Shown piece after piece: positions 23,919-30,993 of a stretch of 35,057 nt of DNA. Location: positions 1 to 35,057 of the forward strand of contig CAYZEE010000006.1 of assembly GCA_964477485.1 (NCBI GenBank). The letters are read 5' to 3'. The translations under genes and the position numbers were made by a program. The stretch comes from CAYZEE01 sp964477485. Its GTDB lineage: Bacteria > Patescibacteriota > Microgenomatia > Levybacterales > UBA12049. Numbering within the stretch: position 1 is the stretch's first letter; each line of letters opens with the position of its first letter. Under the pieces are notes generated by a model. That model saw nothing but the letters and a program-made list of their open reading frames with translations, had not been told where the DNA came from and ran no database searches.

Positions 23919-26285
23919 TCACTTCCATAAACTTCTTCGTGATGTAAATATACTTGCCCCAAAAATCAATATTAATCCTACAAAAAAACCATAAACGCCA
24001 AGTCTAAAACTCAAAGGATCATAGATAAACTCAACCATATGTTTTCCTATTGGGATAGTAACTGCCCTAAAAGCATAATCTGCTCTATAAATTTTGCTTT
24101 CTTTCCCATCAACTTTAACCTTCCACCCATTATAAAAACTGTCTGATAGGAAGAGCAAGCCTTGATGATTTGCCTGAACTTCAACATTTATTTTATTCGG
24201 GCTATATTTTATAATTCCTGCGCTTCCTATATCGCCTTTTGTTTTTTTAATCCCTGGATCTTTTTCCAAAACAATTTCTTTTCTTAGATTAAAATTATTA
24301 TCAAACATCGTATCAATTATTTTTTGTCTATTTGTAATAACTTTATATTCATCGGCCAAAAATGCGCGCGGAAGGGCAGCTTTATTTTCTAAAACCTGAT
24401 ATTCCCCATCATCGTAAATAAGATTGAAATTTCCTTTTGGGTAAGACCAGAATGGAAATGCCCAATTCATGTGATCATCAGAAATTTTATGAATAACGTA
24501 TCTTACTCCTAAAAGATTAATAGCTTTTGACGTATAGATTCCACCTCTTGGAAAAGAAACAACCGATCTTGCTGCTTCTTTGACTTTACCATCATTAAGA
24601 GATGAGATAAATTCACCATATCTTTTTATATAGACCGCATCATAACCTTCGATTGAAGGAAGTTTATAATAAACTAAAGCCTCTGCACCGAGATTTCCTA
24701 AAACCCGATCATATCCAGATAATTTTGTAAATTCTTCTGTTGTTTTAATGTTTGGATAAATCAGATTTCCAGGATCGAATGCTTGCCATTTTACGGCAAA
24801 ACGCAACATGTCAAAAGAAACGATAAAAATTAAAAATAAAGAAATTATAAATATAAAAATAGGACTTTTACTGTGCTTTTTAAAAATAGATGCAATAATA
24901 ATTAGAGACGAAGAGATAAAAAAAATAACAGTCGGTAAAATAAGATTCTGTCTGGCAACGGAAAGTTGCTCAAAAGGGATAAATAACTTCAGCAAGACTA
25001 TCGCCCACAGAGCTAAAAAAATCAAAAGAAAGATGACAAGCCAATTAACGATTTTTCTTAATTTTCCGCGTTTGATGTCTTCTAAAAACTCGTCAAAACC
25101 AAAAGATACAAGAACGGCAAAAAGAAAACTATAGACGACGATGATCCTACTAGCAGCACTTGTAGAAATAACGGGAATATGTAAATTCACAATAAAATTT
25201 AATAAAGGTGTGTTAAAAGCCAAAACAAAGGCAATAATACCGAATATGAACAAAGAAAGTGCTTGAACTCTTTTTTTACTGTTTATTGCATAGTAAGCAA
25301 GCATTAATGGTAAAACTCCTATATATCCATTCCACTCTGCGTAATGCCCAAACCAATCATTTCTGGTAACAGGATTTCCTAAAAAATCAGGAGCGATAAA
25401 TGTTGGAATGTATTGCCAGGGAATTGCTTCCTGAACCTGAAATAGTCCGCTTCTAAATGACTGAGAATATAATTCTATTGATGGAAGCAGTTGAGGCAGA
25501 GACATAAGAATGCCCAAAAAAGCATACAATATTAAGTATAAGGTATTAGGTATATTTTTATTGGTAAAAAATTTATAAAGGATATAAATACAAATTACTA
25601 GAAGAAAATATAAGCTAATTTGAAAATGACCGCTGAAAAAAGATAAAGGAATAGTAAAGGAAAGTAAGATTAAGAACTTGAATTTATTTGTCTGAGAAAA
25701 CTTTTCTATCGCAAAAAAAGAGAGGGGTAAAAATAAAATTGCATATCCTAAAGTTGCATAACCCATCCAAACCGTAATAAACCCGCAAAACATAAAAGAT
25801 ATAGACGAGAGAAGACTTGCGATTTTGCTCCTTTCAATACTTCTTGCAAATATATACATAAAAACGCCTGCCAAAAGAGGCTGGAGGAGAACTAAAATGC
25901 TCCATGCTTGAATAAAAGGAAGTAAGAAAAATAAAAGGTTAAATGGAGATAGTACTGCCGACTGGTAATTTGCAAGATGAGGAGTCCCAGAAAAACTATA
26001 AGGATTCCAAAGTGGGATTTGACCCGATTTCAAAGTTTCAATTGTAAAATGCTTCCATGGGTAAATCTGAGTAATAACATCTGGCATTGCGCCGTTTTTA
26101 ACAGGTCCTGCAAACTGTGGATAGGCACTCCAGGGGGCAAAATTGTTTACTTGATAAGTTGATGCGAATGGCACTTTATCTTTTAAAAAATAAGGGCTTG
26201 AAAAAATAAACCAGATTAAAAAAATAAAAACAATAGGCCAAAATCGGAAGAAAAGATTCTTGATTTTTAATTTTTCATTTTTCAT
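23919..26285 (-). CDS. yfhO-like: YfhO family membrane glycosyltransferase
   Basis: 788 residues from ATG 26285; a TTG two codons upstream is less likely. Signatures are DVITQIYPW (69-77), LWNPYSFSGTPHLANYQSA (92-110), SFFSGHFQ and IAPDFLGNP, all shared with the YfhO protein at 20156-22477. The C-terminal extracytoplasmic domain has FLSDSFYNGWKVKVDG, YAFRAVTIPIGKH and FIYDP, followed by a last helix. By family it is a GT-C enzyme that uses a lipid-linked sugar outside the membrane. The start lies inside a heptamer array shared with the end of the upstream GT2 gene, an 11-bp overlap. A second heptamer array (25526-25553) sits before a membrane helix. It ends tail to tail with DUF5652. Confidence 0.83.
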   Translation of the reverse strand: MKNEKLKIKNLFFRFWPIVFIFLIWFIFSSPYFLKDKVPFASTYQVNNFAPWSAYPQFAGPVKNGAMPDVITQIYPWKHFTIETLKSGQIPLWNPYSFSGTPHLANYQSAVLSPFNLLFFLLPFIQAWSILVLLQPLLAGVFMYIFARSIERSKIASLLSSISFMFCGFITVWMGYATLGYAILFLPLSFFAIEKFSQTNKFKFLILLSFTIPLSFFSGHFQISLYFLLVICIYILYKFFTNKNIPNTLYLILYAFLGILMSLPQLLPSIELYSQSFRSGLFQVQEAIPWQYIPTFIAPDFLGNPVTRNDWFGHYAEWNGYIGVLPLMLAYYAINSKKRVQALSLFIFGIIAFVLAFNTPLLNFIVNLHIPVISTSAASRIIVVYSFLFAVLVSFGFDEFLEDIKRGKLRKIVNWLVIFLLIFLALWAIVLLKLFIPFEQLSVARQNLILPTVIFFISSSLIIIASIFKKHSKSPIFIFIISLFLIFIVSFDMLRFAVKWQAFDPGNLIYPNIKTTEEFTKLSGYDRVLGNLGAEALVYYKLPSIEGYDAVYIKRYGEFISSLNDGKVKEAARSVVSFPRGGIYTSKAINLLGVRYVIHKISDDHMNWAFPFWSYPKGNFNLIYDDGEYQVLENKAALPRAFLADEYKVITNRQKIIDTMFDNNFNLRKEIVLEKDPGIKKTKGDIGSAGIIKYSPNKINVEVQANHQGLLFLSDSFYNGWKVKVDGKESKIYRADYAFRAVTIPIGKHMVEFIYDPLSFRLGVYGFFVGLILIFGASIFTSRRSLWK
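25526..25553. repeat. Four degenerate heptamers in the YfhO gene
   Basis: Units ACAATAT, TAAGTAT, AAGGTAT and TAGGTAT run in tandem on the plus strand. They encode IPNTLYLILYAF at the same place in the protein as the (GTTATTT)5 array in the paralogue at 20156-22477. Confidence 0.55.
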
Positions 26286-26298
26286 TTTCAATTTTTGA
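26257..26298. repeat. Six TNAAAAA heptamers spanning a gene junction
   Basis: On the minus strand the units read TCAAAAA, TTGAAAA, TGAAAAA, TGAAAAA, TTAAAAA and TCAAGAA. They encode the end of the GT2 protein (KIENEK, stop TGA) and, in another frame, the start of the YfhO protein (MKNEKLKIKN). Stop and start codons are both part of the repeat. Confidence 0.65.
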
Positions 26299-27036
26299 TT
26301 TATTTTGCATTTCCCATAATTTTGCGTATGTTATAAAGATGCTAAAAGCTTGATATATACTTTCAATTATACCTATCGTTCCTGCCTTCCACCCTTCTTG
26401 TTTTATATAAGAATCTGAAAATGCGCCTAGCATTACACGGGGGAATCTCCACCATGTCATTCTGGGATGTCCCGATTTAAACCGTAAATCCGCTTCAATC
26501 GTTGACCACTCTATTGTTTTGTTAACCATAGAGGATAATTCTCTATGGGCGTAATGAAGCAAGAATCCATCCAGTTCTCCTATTTCTCCTTCAACAACCG
26601 GGCTCTCATGGAGTTTTCCTTTCCATCCTTTCAAATTTTCCTTCTTAAACAATCTCTCAAGTTTTTCTACATACGGCCATTCATGATTACCTAAATAAAA
26701 ATTCTTCCTTTTAATTTTAAAAGCCGAAATTCTCGTACCAATACTTAATACTTGACGCTTAACATTTGATTCCATCTCCGGCGAAACTCTTTCATCTGTA
26801 TCCACGTACAAGATCCAATCTCCTGATGCTTTGTTTAGTCCAAAATTTCTCATTGCAGCAAAATCATTGGACTTAAACTCAAAAACCTTTGCTCCCATCC
26901 TCTTTGCAATCTCCGCCGTTCTATCAGTTGAGTTATTGTCAACAATAATAATCTCATCACAGAAAGAAAGAGAGTCGAGGCAATCTGCGATCATATTCTC
27001 TTCATTCTTCGCAATAACCACAGCCGAGATTTTCAT
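26275..27036 (-). CDS. GT2 family glycosyltransferase (WaaE-like)
   Basis: 253 residues. MKISAVVIAKNEENMIADCL start, IIVDNNSTDRT (30-40), metal-binding DTD (79-81) in YVDTDERV, then KLHESPVVEG and LLHYAHRE. It groups with the GT2 proteins at 4545-5318 and 27938-28831. The TWWRFPRVMLGAFSDSYIKQ segment near residue 195 is the usual C-terminal amphipathic part of this group. It should add a sugar to a lipid-linked acceptor in the cytoplasm. It overlaps the previous gene by ATGA (27033-27036). Residues about 91-100 (VKRQVLSIGT) are encoded by heptamers (26736-26763), and its last codons by the junction array. Specificity unknown. Confidence 0.85.
   Translation of the reverse strand: MKISAVVIAKNEENMIADCLDSLSFCDEIIIVDNNSTDRTAEIAKRMGAKVFEFKSNDFAAMRNFGLNKASGDWILYVDTDERVSPEMESNVKRQVLSIGTRISAFKIKRKNFYLGNHEWPYVEKLERLFKKENLKGWKGKLHESPVVEGEIGELDGFLLHYAHRELSSMVNKTIEWSTIEADLRFKSGHPRMTWWRFPRVMLGAFSDSYIKQEGWKAGTIGIIESIYQAFSIFITYAKLWEMQNKSKIENEK
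26736..26763. repeat. Four degenerate heptamers in the GT2 gene
   Basis: TACCAAT, ACTTAAT, ACTTGAC and GCTTAAC in tandem encode KRQVLSIGT, a surface stretch just after the DTD motif. Related in sequence to the 11863-11893 repeat (ACTTAAT core). Confidence 0.5.
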
Positions 27037-27941
27037 ATTTTAAAGCTTCCTTTTTCAAATCTTCTTAAATAAAAATCCAAAACCCCCTGTTTTTGCCACT
27101 GTCGACCGTTGAATAATAAACTTAAACTTTCTTTCAAAAGTGCCAGTTTTGACTTAAAAGGAGCGTATTTAACTCCGAACAGCAAACGATTCCTAGTAAT
27201 ATAATAATCTTGAAGAATAGAACCGGACCCGCCTGTGGATGAAGCATTCTTATGCCAAAGAATTGCATACGGTGTATACATAATTTTAAAACCTGCTTTT
27301 TTTACTCGCTCTGAAAGATCACTATCCTCATAATAGAGAAAATATCTCTTATCAAAAAAGCCAATTTGCTCCAAAATTTCTTTTTTTATAAGCATACAAC
27401 ATCCGCTTGCAAATTCAGTTTCGCAAAGTTTATCATATTGGCCTTTGTCAACCTCATCAACTCCTCTATGTTTACCTAGAACATTCCTCCAATCCATCTT
27501 TCCTCCCGCATACCAAATTACTCTCCCCAACTCCTCCTTCTGATATCTTTTTTTATGAAACTCATACCCTTTAGCAAAATAAATTTTTGGAACTGCTATT
27601 CCAATGTTATCTTTAAAAGTTTTTATAAGTTCTTTCAGGCAGCTTTTATCAAGCAGCGTATCATTGTTTAGAATCATGACAAAATCGGCATTTTTTTCTA
27701 TTGCGTACTTAAGAACAATATTATGGCCCTGTGCAAAACCCTCATTCCCACTCTCCGATATGAATTTAAATGGAACTTTCTTTAAATTTATGTCCCGCTG
27801 ACTAAAAGACTCCTGGGAATTGTTATCTAAAATGACAACCTCGATATCTATACCTTCCTGTTCCAGATTGTCAATGGTATTTAGACAATCTTGAGTATCT
27901 TTCTTGCTATTATAATTAATGACAGAGATGACAACTTTCAT
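27033..27941 (-). CDS. GT2 family glycosyltransferase (rhamnosyltransferase-like)
   Basis: 302 residues. VISVINYNSKKDTQDCL start, VVILDNNSQE (35-44), NEGFAQGHN (66-74), metal-binding NND (92-94) in ILNNDTLL, FASGCCMLIKKEIL (177-190) and YYEDSDLSER (203-212). This is the standard RfbF/WbbL-type pattern for enzymes that extend O-antigen-like chains with rhamnose, galactofuranose or similar sugars. The C-terminal KYAPFKSKLA and LLFNGRQWQKQG are common in this group. It overlaps both neighbours by 4 bp, so it is translated as part of the same unit. It is distinct from the second enzyme of this type at 19239-20159. Sugar unknown. Confidence 0.87.
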   Translation of the reverse strand: MKVVISVINYNSKKDTQDCLNTIDNLEQEGIDIEVVILDNNSQESFSQRDINLKKVPFKFISESGNEGFAQGHNIVLKYAIEKNADFVMILNNDTLLDKSCLKELIKTFKDNIGIAVPKIYFAKGYEFHKKRYQKEELGRVIWYAGGKMDWRNVLGKHRGVDEVDKGQYDKLCETEFASGCCMLIKKEILEQIGFFDKRYFLYYEDSDLSERVKKAGFKIMYTPYAILWHKNASSTGGSGSILQDYYITRNRLLFGVKYAPFKSKLALLKESLSLLFNGRQWQKQGVLDFYLRRFEKGSFKI

Positions 27942-28831
27942 TTATGGATTCTGTGAAGAATTTTTTCAACAGGACTGTTTGCCGATTTAATTTTTTCATT
28001 TCGAAACCAAAAAGAAATTTCTTTATTAACTTTTTTAATTTCTTCTTCAGTTTCAGCTAAAAAATTTGCAGAATTGTAATCGGTAAATCTCTTTTTTTCC
28101 CAAATCAAAGCAAAAACTATAAAATGATAAAAGGCCATAAGAATAGATAAAATAAGTCCGTGAAGACCATCTTTGTAGCCTTCCCTTGTAAAAAAACGGC
28201 TCATAAATTCATCCACAGGGAAGCGAATGGAATCCCATTTTGAAAAGATATATCCCTTATCAAGCTTTTCTTCTGCTTCATTTTGCGCATATACAATAGT
28301 TTTGTTTAAAAAACCTGAGATTGAATCATAGTTATAATGAAGTATATGATTTTTTAAATAACCTTTTTCTCCCCTAACTTCTAATTGTTCGTGAACATGT
28401 TTTTTGGTAAATTCCCCTTTCCCCTTTCTGAAAAGTCGAAGCTGATGATCGGGATACCACCCTGTATGTTCTATCCATTTGCCAAAAATTATATTTTTTC
28501 TTGGAATGTAATATGCGTTTTCTTCGGAATCTTTTATTACTTCTTTTATCTCCTTCGCAAGTTCTTCGGAAACCTCTTCATCCGCATCTATACTGAGTAT
28601 CCAATTATAGGACACCTGACTAAAACCGTAATTTTTTTGAATATCTATTTTTTGCGGATTATTCACCTCCTGAAAGATTTTTTGGGTATACTTTTTGGCA
28701 ATCTCTAAAGTCTTGTCTGTTGAAAAATGGTCTACGACTATAATTTCATTTGTAAAACCTAAGGATCGCAAACACCTCTCTAGCTTTACCTCTTCGTTGT
28801 ATGCGGAAATTACCGCTGATATTCCCATCAT
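27938..28831 (-). CDS. GT2 family glycosyltransferase (WaaE-like)
   Basis: 297 residues. ISAVISAYNEEVKLERCL start, IVVDHFSTDKT (31-41), metal-binding DAD (82-84) in IDADEEVSEE, then KHVHEQLEVRGEKGYL and ILHYNYDS, as in the GT2 at 4545-5318. Two hydrophobic stretches near 225-245 may anchor it. It carries a charged tail of about 50 residues (TEEEIKKVNKEISFWFRNEK) that the two paralogues lack and that may be helical. ATG 28831 is used; a second ATG directly follows. It lies 1 bp after the flippase gene and overlaps the next GT2 gene by ATGA, so it may act on the glycan exported by that flippase. Confidence 0.85.
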   Translation of the reverse strand: MMGISAVISAYNEEVKLERCLRSLGFTNEIIVVDHFSTDKTLEIAKKYTQKIFQEVNNPQKIDIQKNYGFSQVSYNWILSIDADEEVSEELAKEIKEVIKDSEENAYYIPRKNIIFGKWIEHTGWYPDHQLRLFRKGKGEFTKKHVHEQLEVRGEKGYLKNHILHYNYDSISGFLNKTIVYAQNEAEEKLDKGYIFSKWDSIRFPVDEFMSRFFTREGYKDGLHGLILSILMAFYHFIVFALIWEKKRFTDYNSANFLAETEEEIKKVNKEISFWFRNEKIKSANSPVEKILHRIHK

Positions 28832-28832
28832 A

Positions 28833-30287
28833 TTATCGTTTAAGATTCCTTTTGATTAATGCAATATTATCAAGCATTTCCGCTCTCGCCATAAAGAAAA
28901 TAAGCGCTAAATAAAATATACCACCTAATACAATCATACTCAAAACACCAATTAAATTTTTAACTACCATTGGACTTAGAAGGTAAATCAAAAGACCCAT
29001 TAAAGCAGAAGACAAAAAGGGATATTTAATGTTATTTACTAGAGAAAAATCTATATATTTTTTAGTTATATAAACTACAATTACAACCGATACTGAAATC
29101 ACAAAAGACGCCAGAGCAACCCCGTTAAAACCCCATAAAAATATGGCAAGCGGAGTAAGTACCCAGGTTGCAAAGGTCCAAAAAATCATAAAGTAGAGGG
29201 TAATTTTTATTTTTCCAATAGCATTAAGCGCATTTGTTAAAGGTGTAGAGATAGAGGAAAAGGCAGCGTTGCCGGCAAAGAAGGTAAGCGATAAAAGTGC
29301 CGGCTCCCATTTGGAGTATTTAGGTATGACATTGATAAAATAAGGACCGAGTGCGACTAAGCCAACGAGAGAAGGAAAAATTACAAAAGAAGCAGCAAAA
29401 ATTGATTTTTCTATGGCTTTTGCGAGAAGATCCTTATGCTCCTGGAGTCGAGCGAATGAAGGAAAAGTTATTCTGATAACATTGTCCATAATAAGCCTTA
29501 ACGGTGTAAAAGCCCATTTTTGGGCAAAACCAACATAACCAACTTGAGAAAGAGGAAGAATTTTACCAATATAGGCAACAAAAAGATCGTCCTTTATAAG
29601 TGCCAAAAAACTATTAGCCTGAAAGGGTATCCCAAAAGACAACAGTTCCCTGGCTGCTTTTTTGGAAAAACCTAAACCCATCTTCCAAGGCTGAATGACA
29701 TAAATAGCAATGACACCTGATAAGCCTCTAGCCAGAACAGCAAAAGTAAAGCTCGTTATGCCAAAGCCTTTAATTGCCAAAACCACAGCTACAACACTAA
29801 AAAGGAATGTTTCGACTATTTGGGGAATAACTAGACGTTCATACTTCAAGTTTCGCTCAAGAATAATTGACGGTACCGTTTTAAGAGACGACAGGAAAAA
29901 CGCAATAACTAATGCCTGATAAAGTCTGATTCCTTCCGTCTCAAGATGGTAAAACGAGCCGATAGCACTAGACAAACTTAAAGCGACAATAACCACGGCA
30001 ATCACTAAAAATTGCTGTATGGTAAATGTGGTTCTAAGCTCTTCCTCCGTTATTGCATCTTTTTTCTGGATTAAAGCCGCTGCCAAACCGATATCGGAAA
30101 AGTAGGAAAGGAAGGCAATTGCCGCTGACACTACAAAAAACACACCAAATACAGCAGGAGAAAGAAAGATAGTTAGTAGAAAATTACTGGCGAAGCTAAC
30201 TATTTGTATAGTAAAAGTTCGTGATACCAAGGCAACTACCCCATGTATCGAACGTTTTGTGATAACTTCTATGTCAACTTCTTCCAT
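28833..30287 (-). CDS. Wzx/WzxC-like oligosaccharide flippase
   Basis: 484 residues with about 12-14 membrane segments. Residues 10-60 contain TKRSIHGVVALVSRTFTIQI and LSPAVFGVFFVVSA, followed by FSDIGLAAALIQKKDAITEEEL (64-85). This is diagnostic of the WzxC/RfbX-type polysaccharide transporters, as is the later ERNLKYERL and GFAQKWAFTPLRL. It should flip a completed undecaprenyl-linked glycan to the outer face. It overlaps the DPM1-like GT2 upstream by 14 bp and is 1 bp before the next GT2 gene, so its substrate is probably built by the adjacent GT2 set. The first residues are acidic, which is unusual for this family. It is only distantly like the flippase at 49-1353. Confidence 0.88.
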   Translation of the reverse strand: MEEVDIEVITKRSIHGVVALVSRTFTIQIVSFASNFLLTIFLSPAVFGVFFVVSAAIAFLSYFSDIGLAAALIQKKDAITEEELRTTFTIQQFLVIAVVIVALSLSSAIGSFYHLETEGIRLYQALVIAFFLSSLKTVPSIILERNLKYERLVIPQIVETFLFSVVAVVLAIKGFGITSFTFAVLARGLSGVIAIYVIQPWKMGLGFSKKAARELLSFGIPFQANSFLALIKDDLFVAYIGKILPLSQVGYVGFAQKWAFTPLRLIMDNVIRITFPSFARLQEHKDLLAKAIEKSIFAASFVIFPSLVGLVALGPYFINVIPKYSKWEPALLSLTFFAGNAAFSSISTPLTNALNAIGKIKITLYFMIFWTFATWVLTPLAIFLWGFNGVALASFVISVSVVIVVYITKKYIDFSLVNNIKYPFLSSALMGLLIYLLSPMVVKNLIGVLSMIVLGGIFYLALIFFMARAEMLDNIALIKRNLKR

Positions 30288-30993
30288 AATTAAAATTTAA
30301 ATATTTCCACAACAGCATACTCTCTTTTATTGCTCTTAAAATAACTCTTAGGTTTCCCCCGCTTTGGTTACCATACTTACGAGGATAGTGATTAACTTCT
30401 ACCTCTGTTATTCTCAATCCTTTTCTCTTGGCTTTAGCTAGAATTTCCGTTGTTATCATTGCCCCTTCGGATGAAAAAGGCATAATCTTCCTCAAAGCTT
30501 CCTTTCTAAACAGCTTAAATCCGCAATCAATATCTCTAAAATAAAACCCAAAAAAAACAAAATCCCAAATTTTAAGAAAAAGCATCAAAAAGTGCCTTAT
30601 CGGATGATCTGATCGTTTCTTTCTATAGCCAATTACAATATCCGCGGTTTTGATTTTTTGTAAAAACTTTGATATTTGAGAGAAATCAAATTGGCTATCT
30701 CCGTCCATAAAAACAACTAAATCATATTTTGCATGAGTAAATCCTTCTTTTAATGCGGCTCCATAACCTCGATTAGGTTGATGAGAAATTACCTTAATAT
30801 TATTATTTCTTTTTGCTATTGCCTGGGCAATTGCCAAAGTATTATCCGAGGAACCGTCATCTATAACCAACATTTCCCACTTACATGCGCACAAAGACGC
30901 TACAGAAATAGCCCTATCCACAACATCCTCTATATTCTTTTCTTCGTTCCAAAAAGGGAAAAAGATAGAAAGCTCATCAGTTTTTTCTAACAT
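30274..30993 (-). CDS. DPM1-like GT2 polyprenyl-phosphate glycosyltransferase
   Basis: 239 residues. IFFPFWNEEKNIEDVV start, VIDDGSSDNT (43-52), NRGYGAALKEGF (74-85), metal-binding DGD (97-99) in FMDGDSQFD, DIDCGFKLFR and the late HYPRKYGNQSGG. These are features of synthases that transfer a hexose to a polyprenyl phosphate. There is no C-terminal membrane domain. It overlaps the PTPS-related gene upstream by 17 bp, pairing a sugar-lipid synthase with a GT-C-like membrane protein as in the 16506-19236 region. Such pairs parallel CsbB with YfhO. Sugar identity not visible. Confidence 0.87.
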   Translation of the reverse strand: MLEKTDELSIFFPFWNEEKNIEDVVDRAISVASLCACKWEMLVIDDGSSDNTLAIAQAIAKRNNNIKVISHQPNRGYGAALKEGFTHAKYDLVVFMDGDSQFDFSQISKFLQKIKTADIVIGYRKKRSDHPIRHFLMLFLKIWDFVFFGFYFRDIDCGFKLFRKEALRKIMPFSSEGAMITTEILAKAKRKGLRITEVEVNHYPRKYGNQSGGNLRVILRAIKESMLLWKYLNFNYGRS

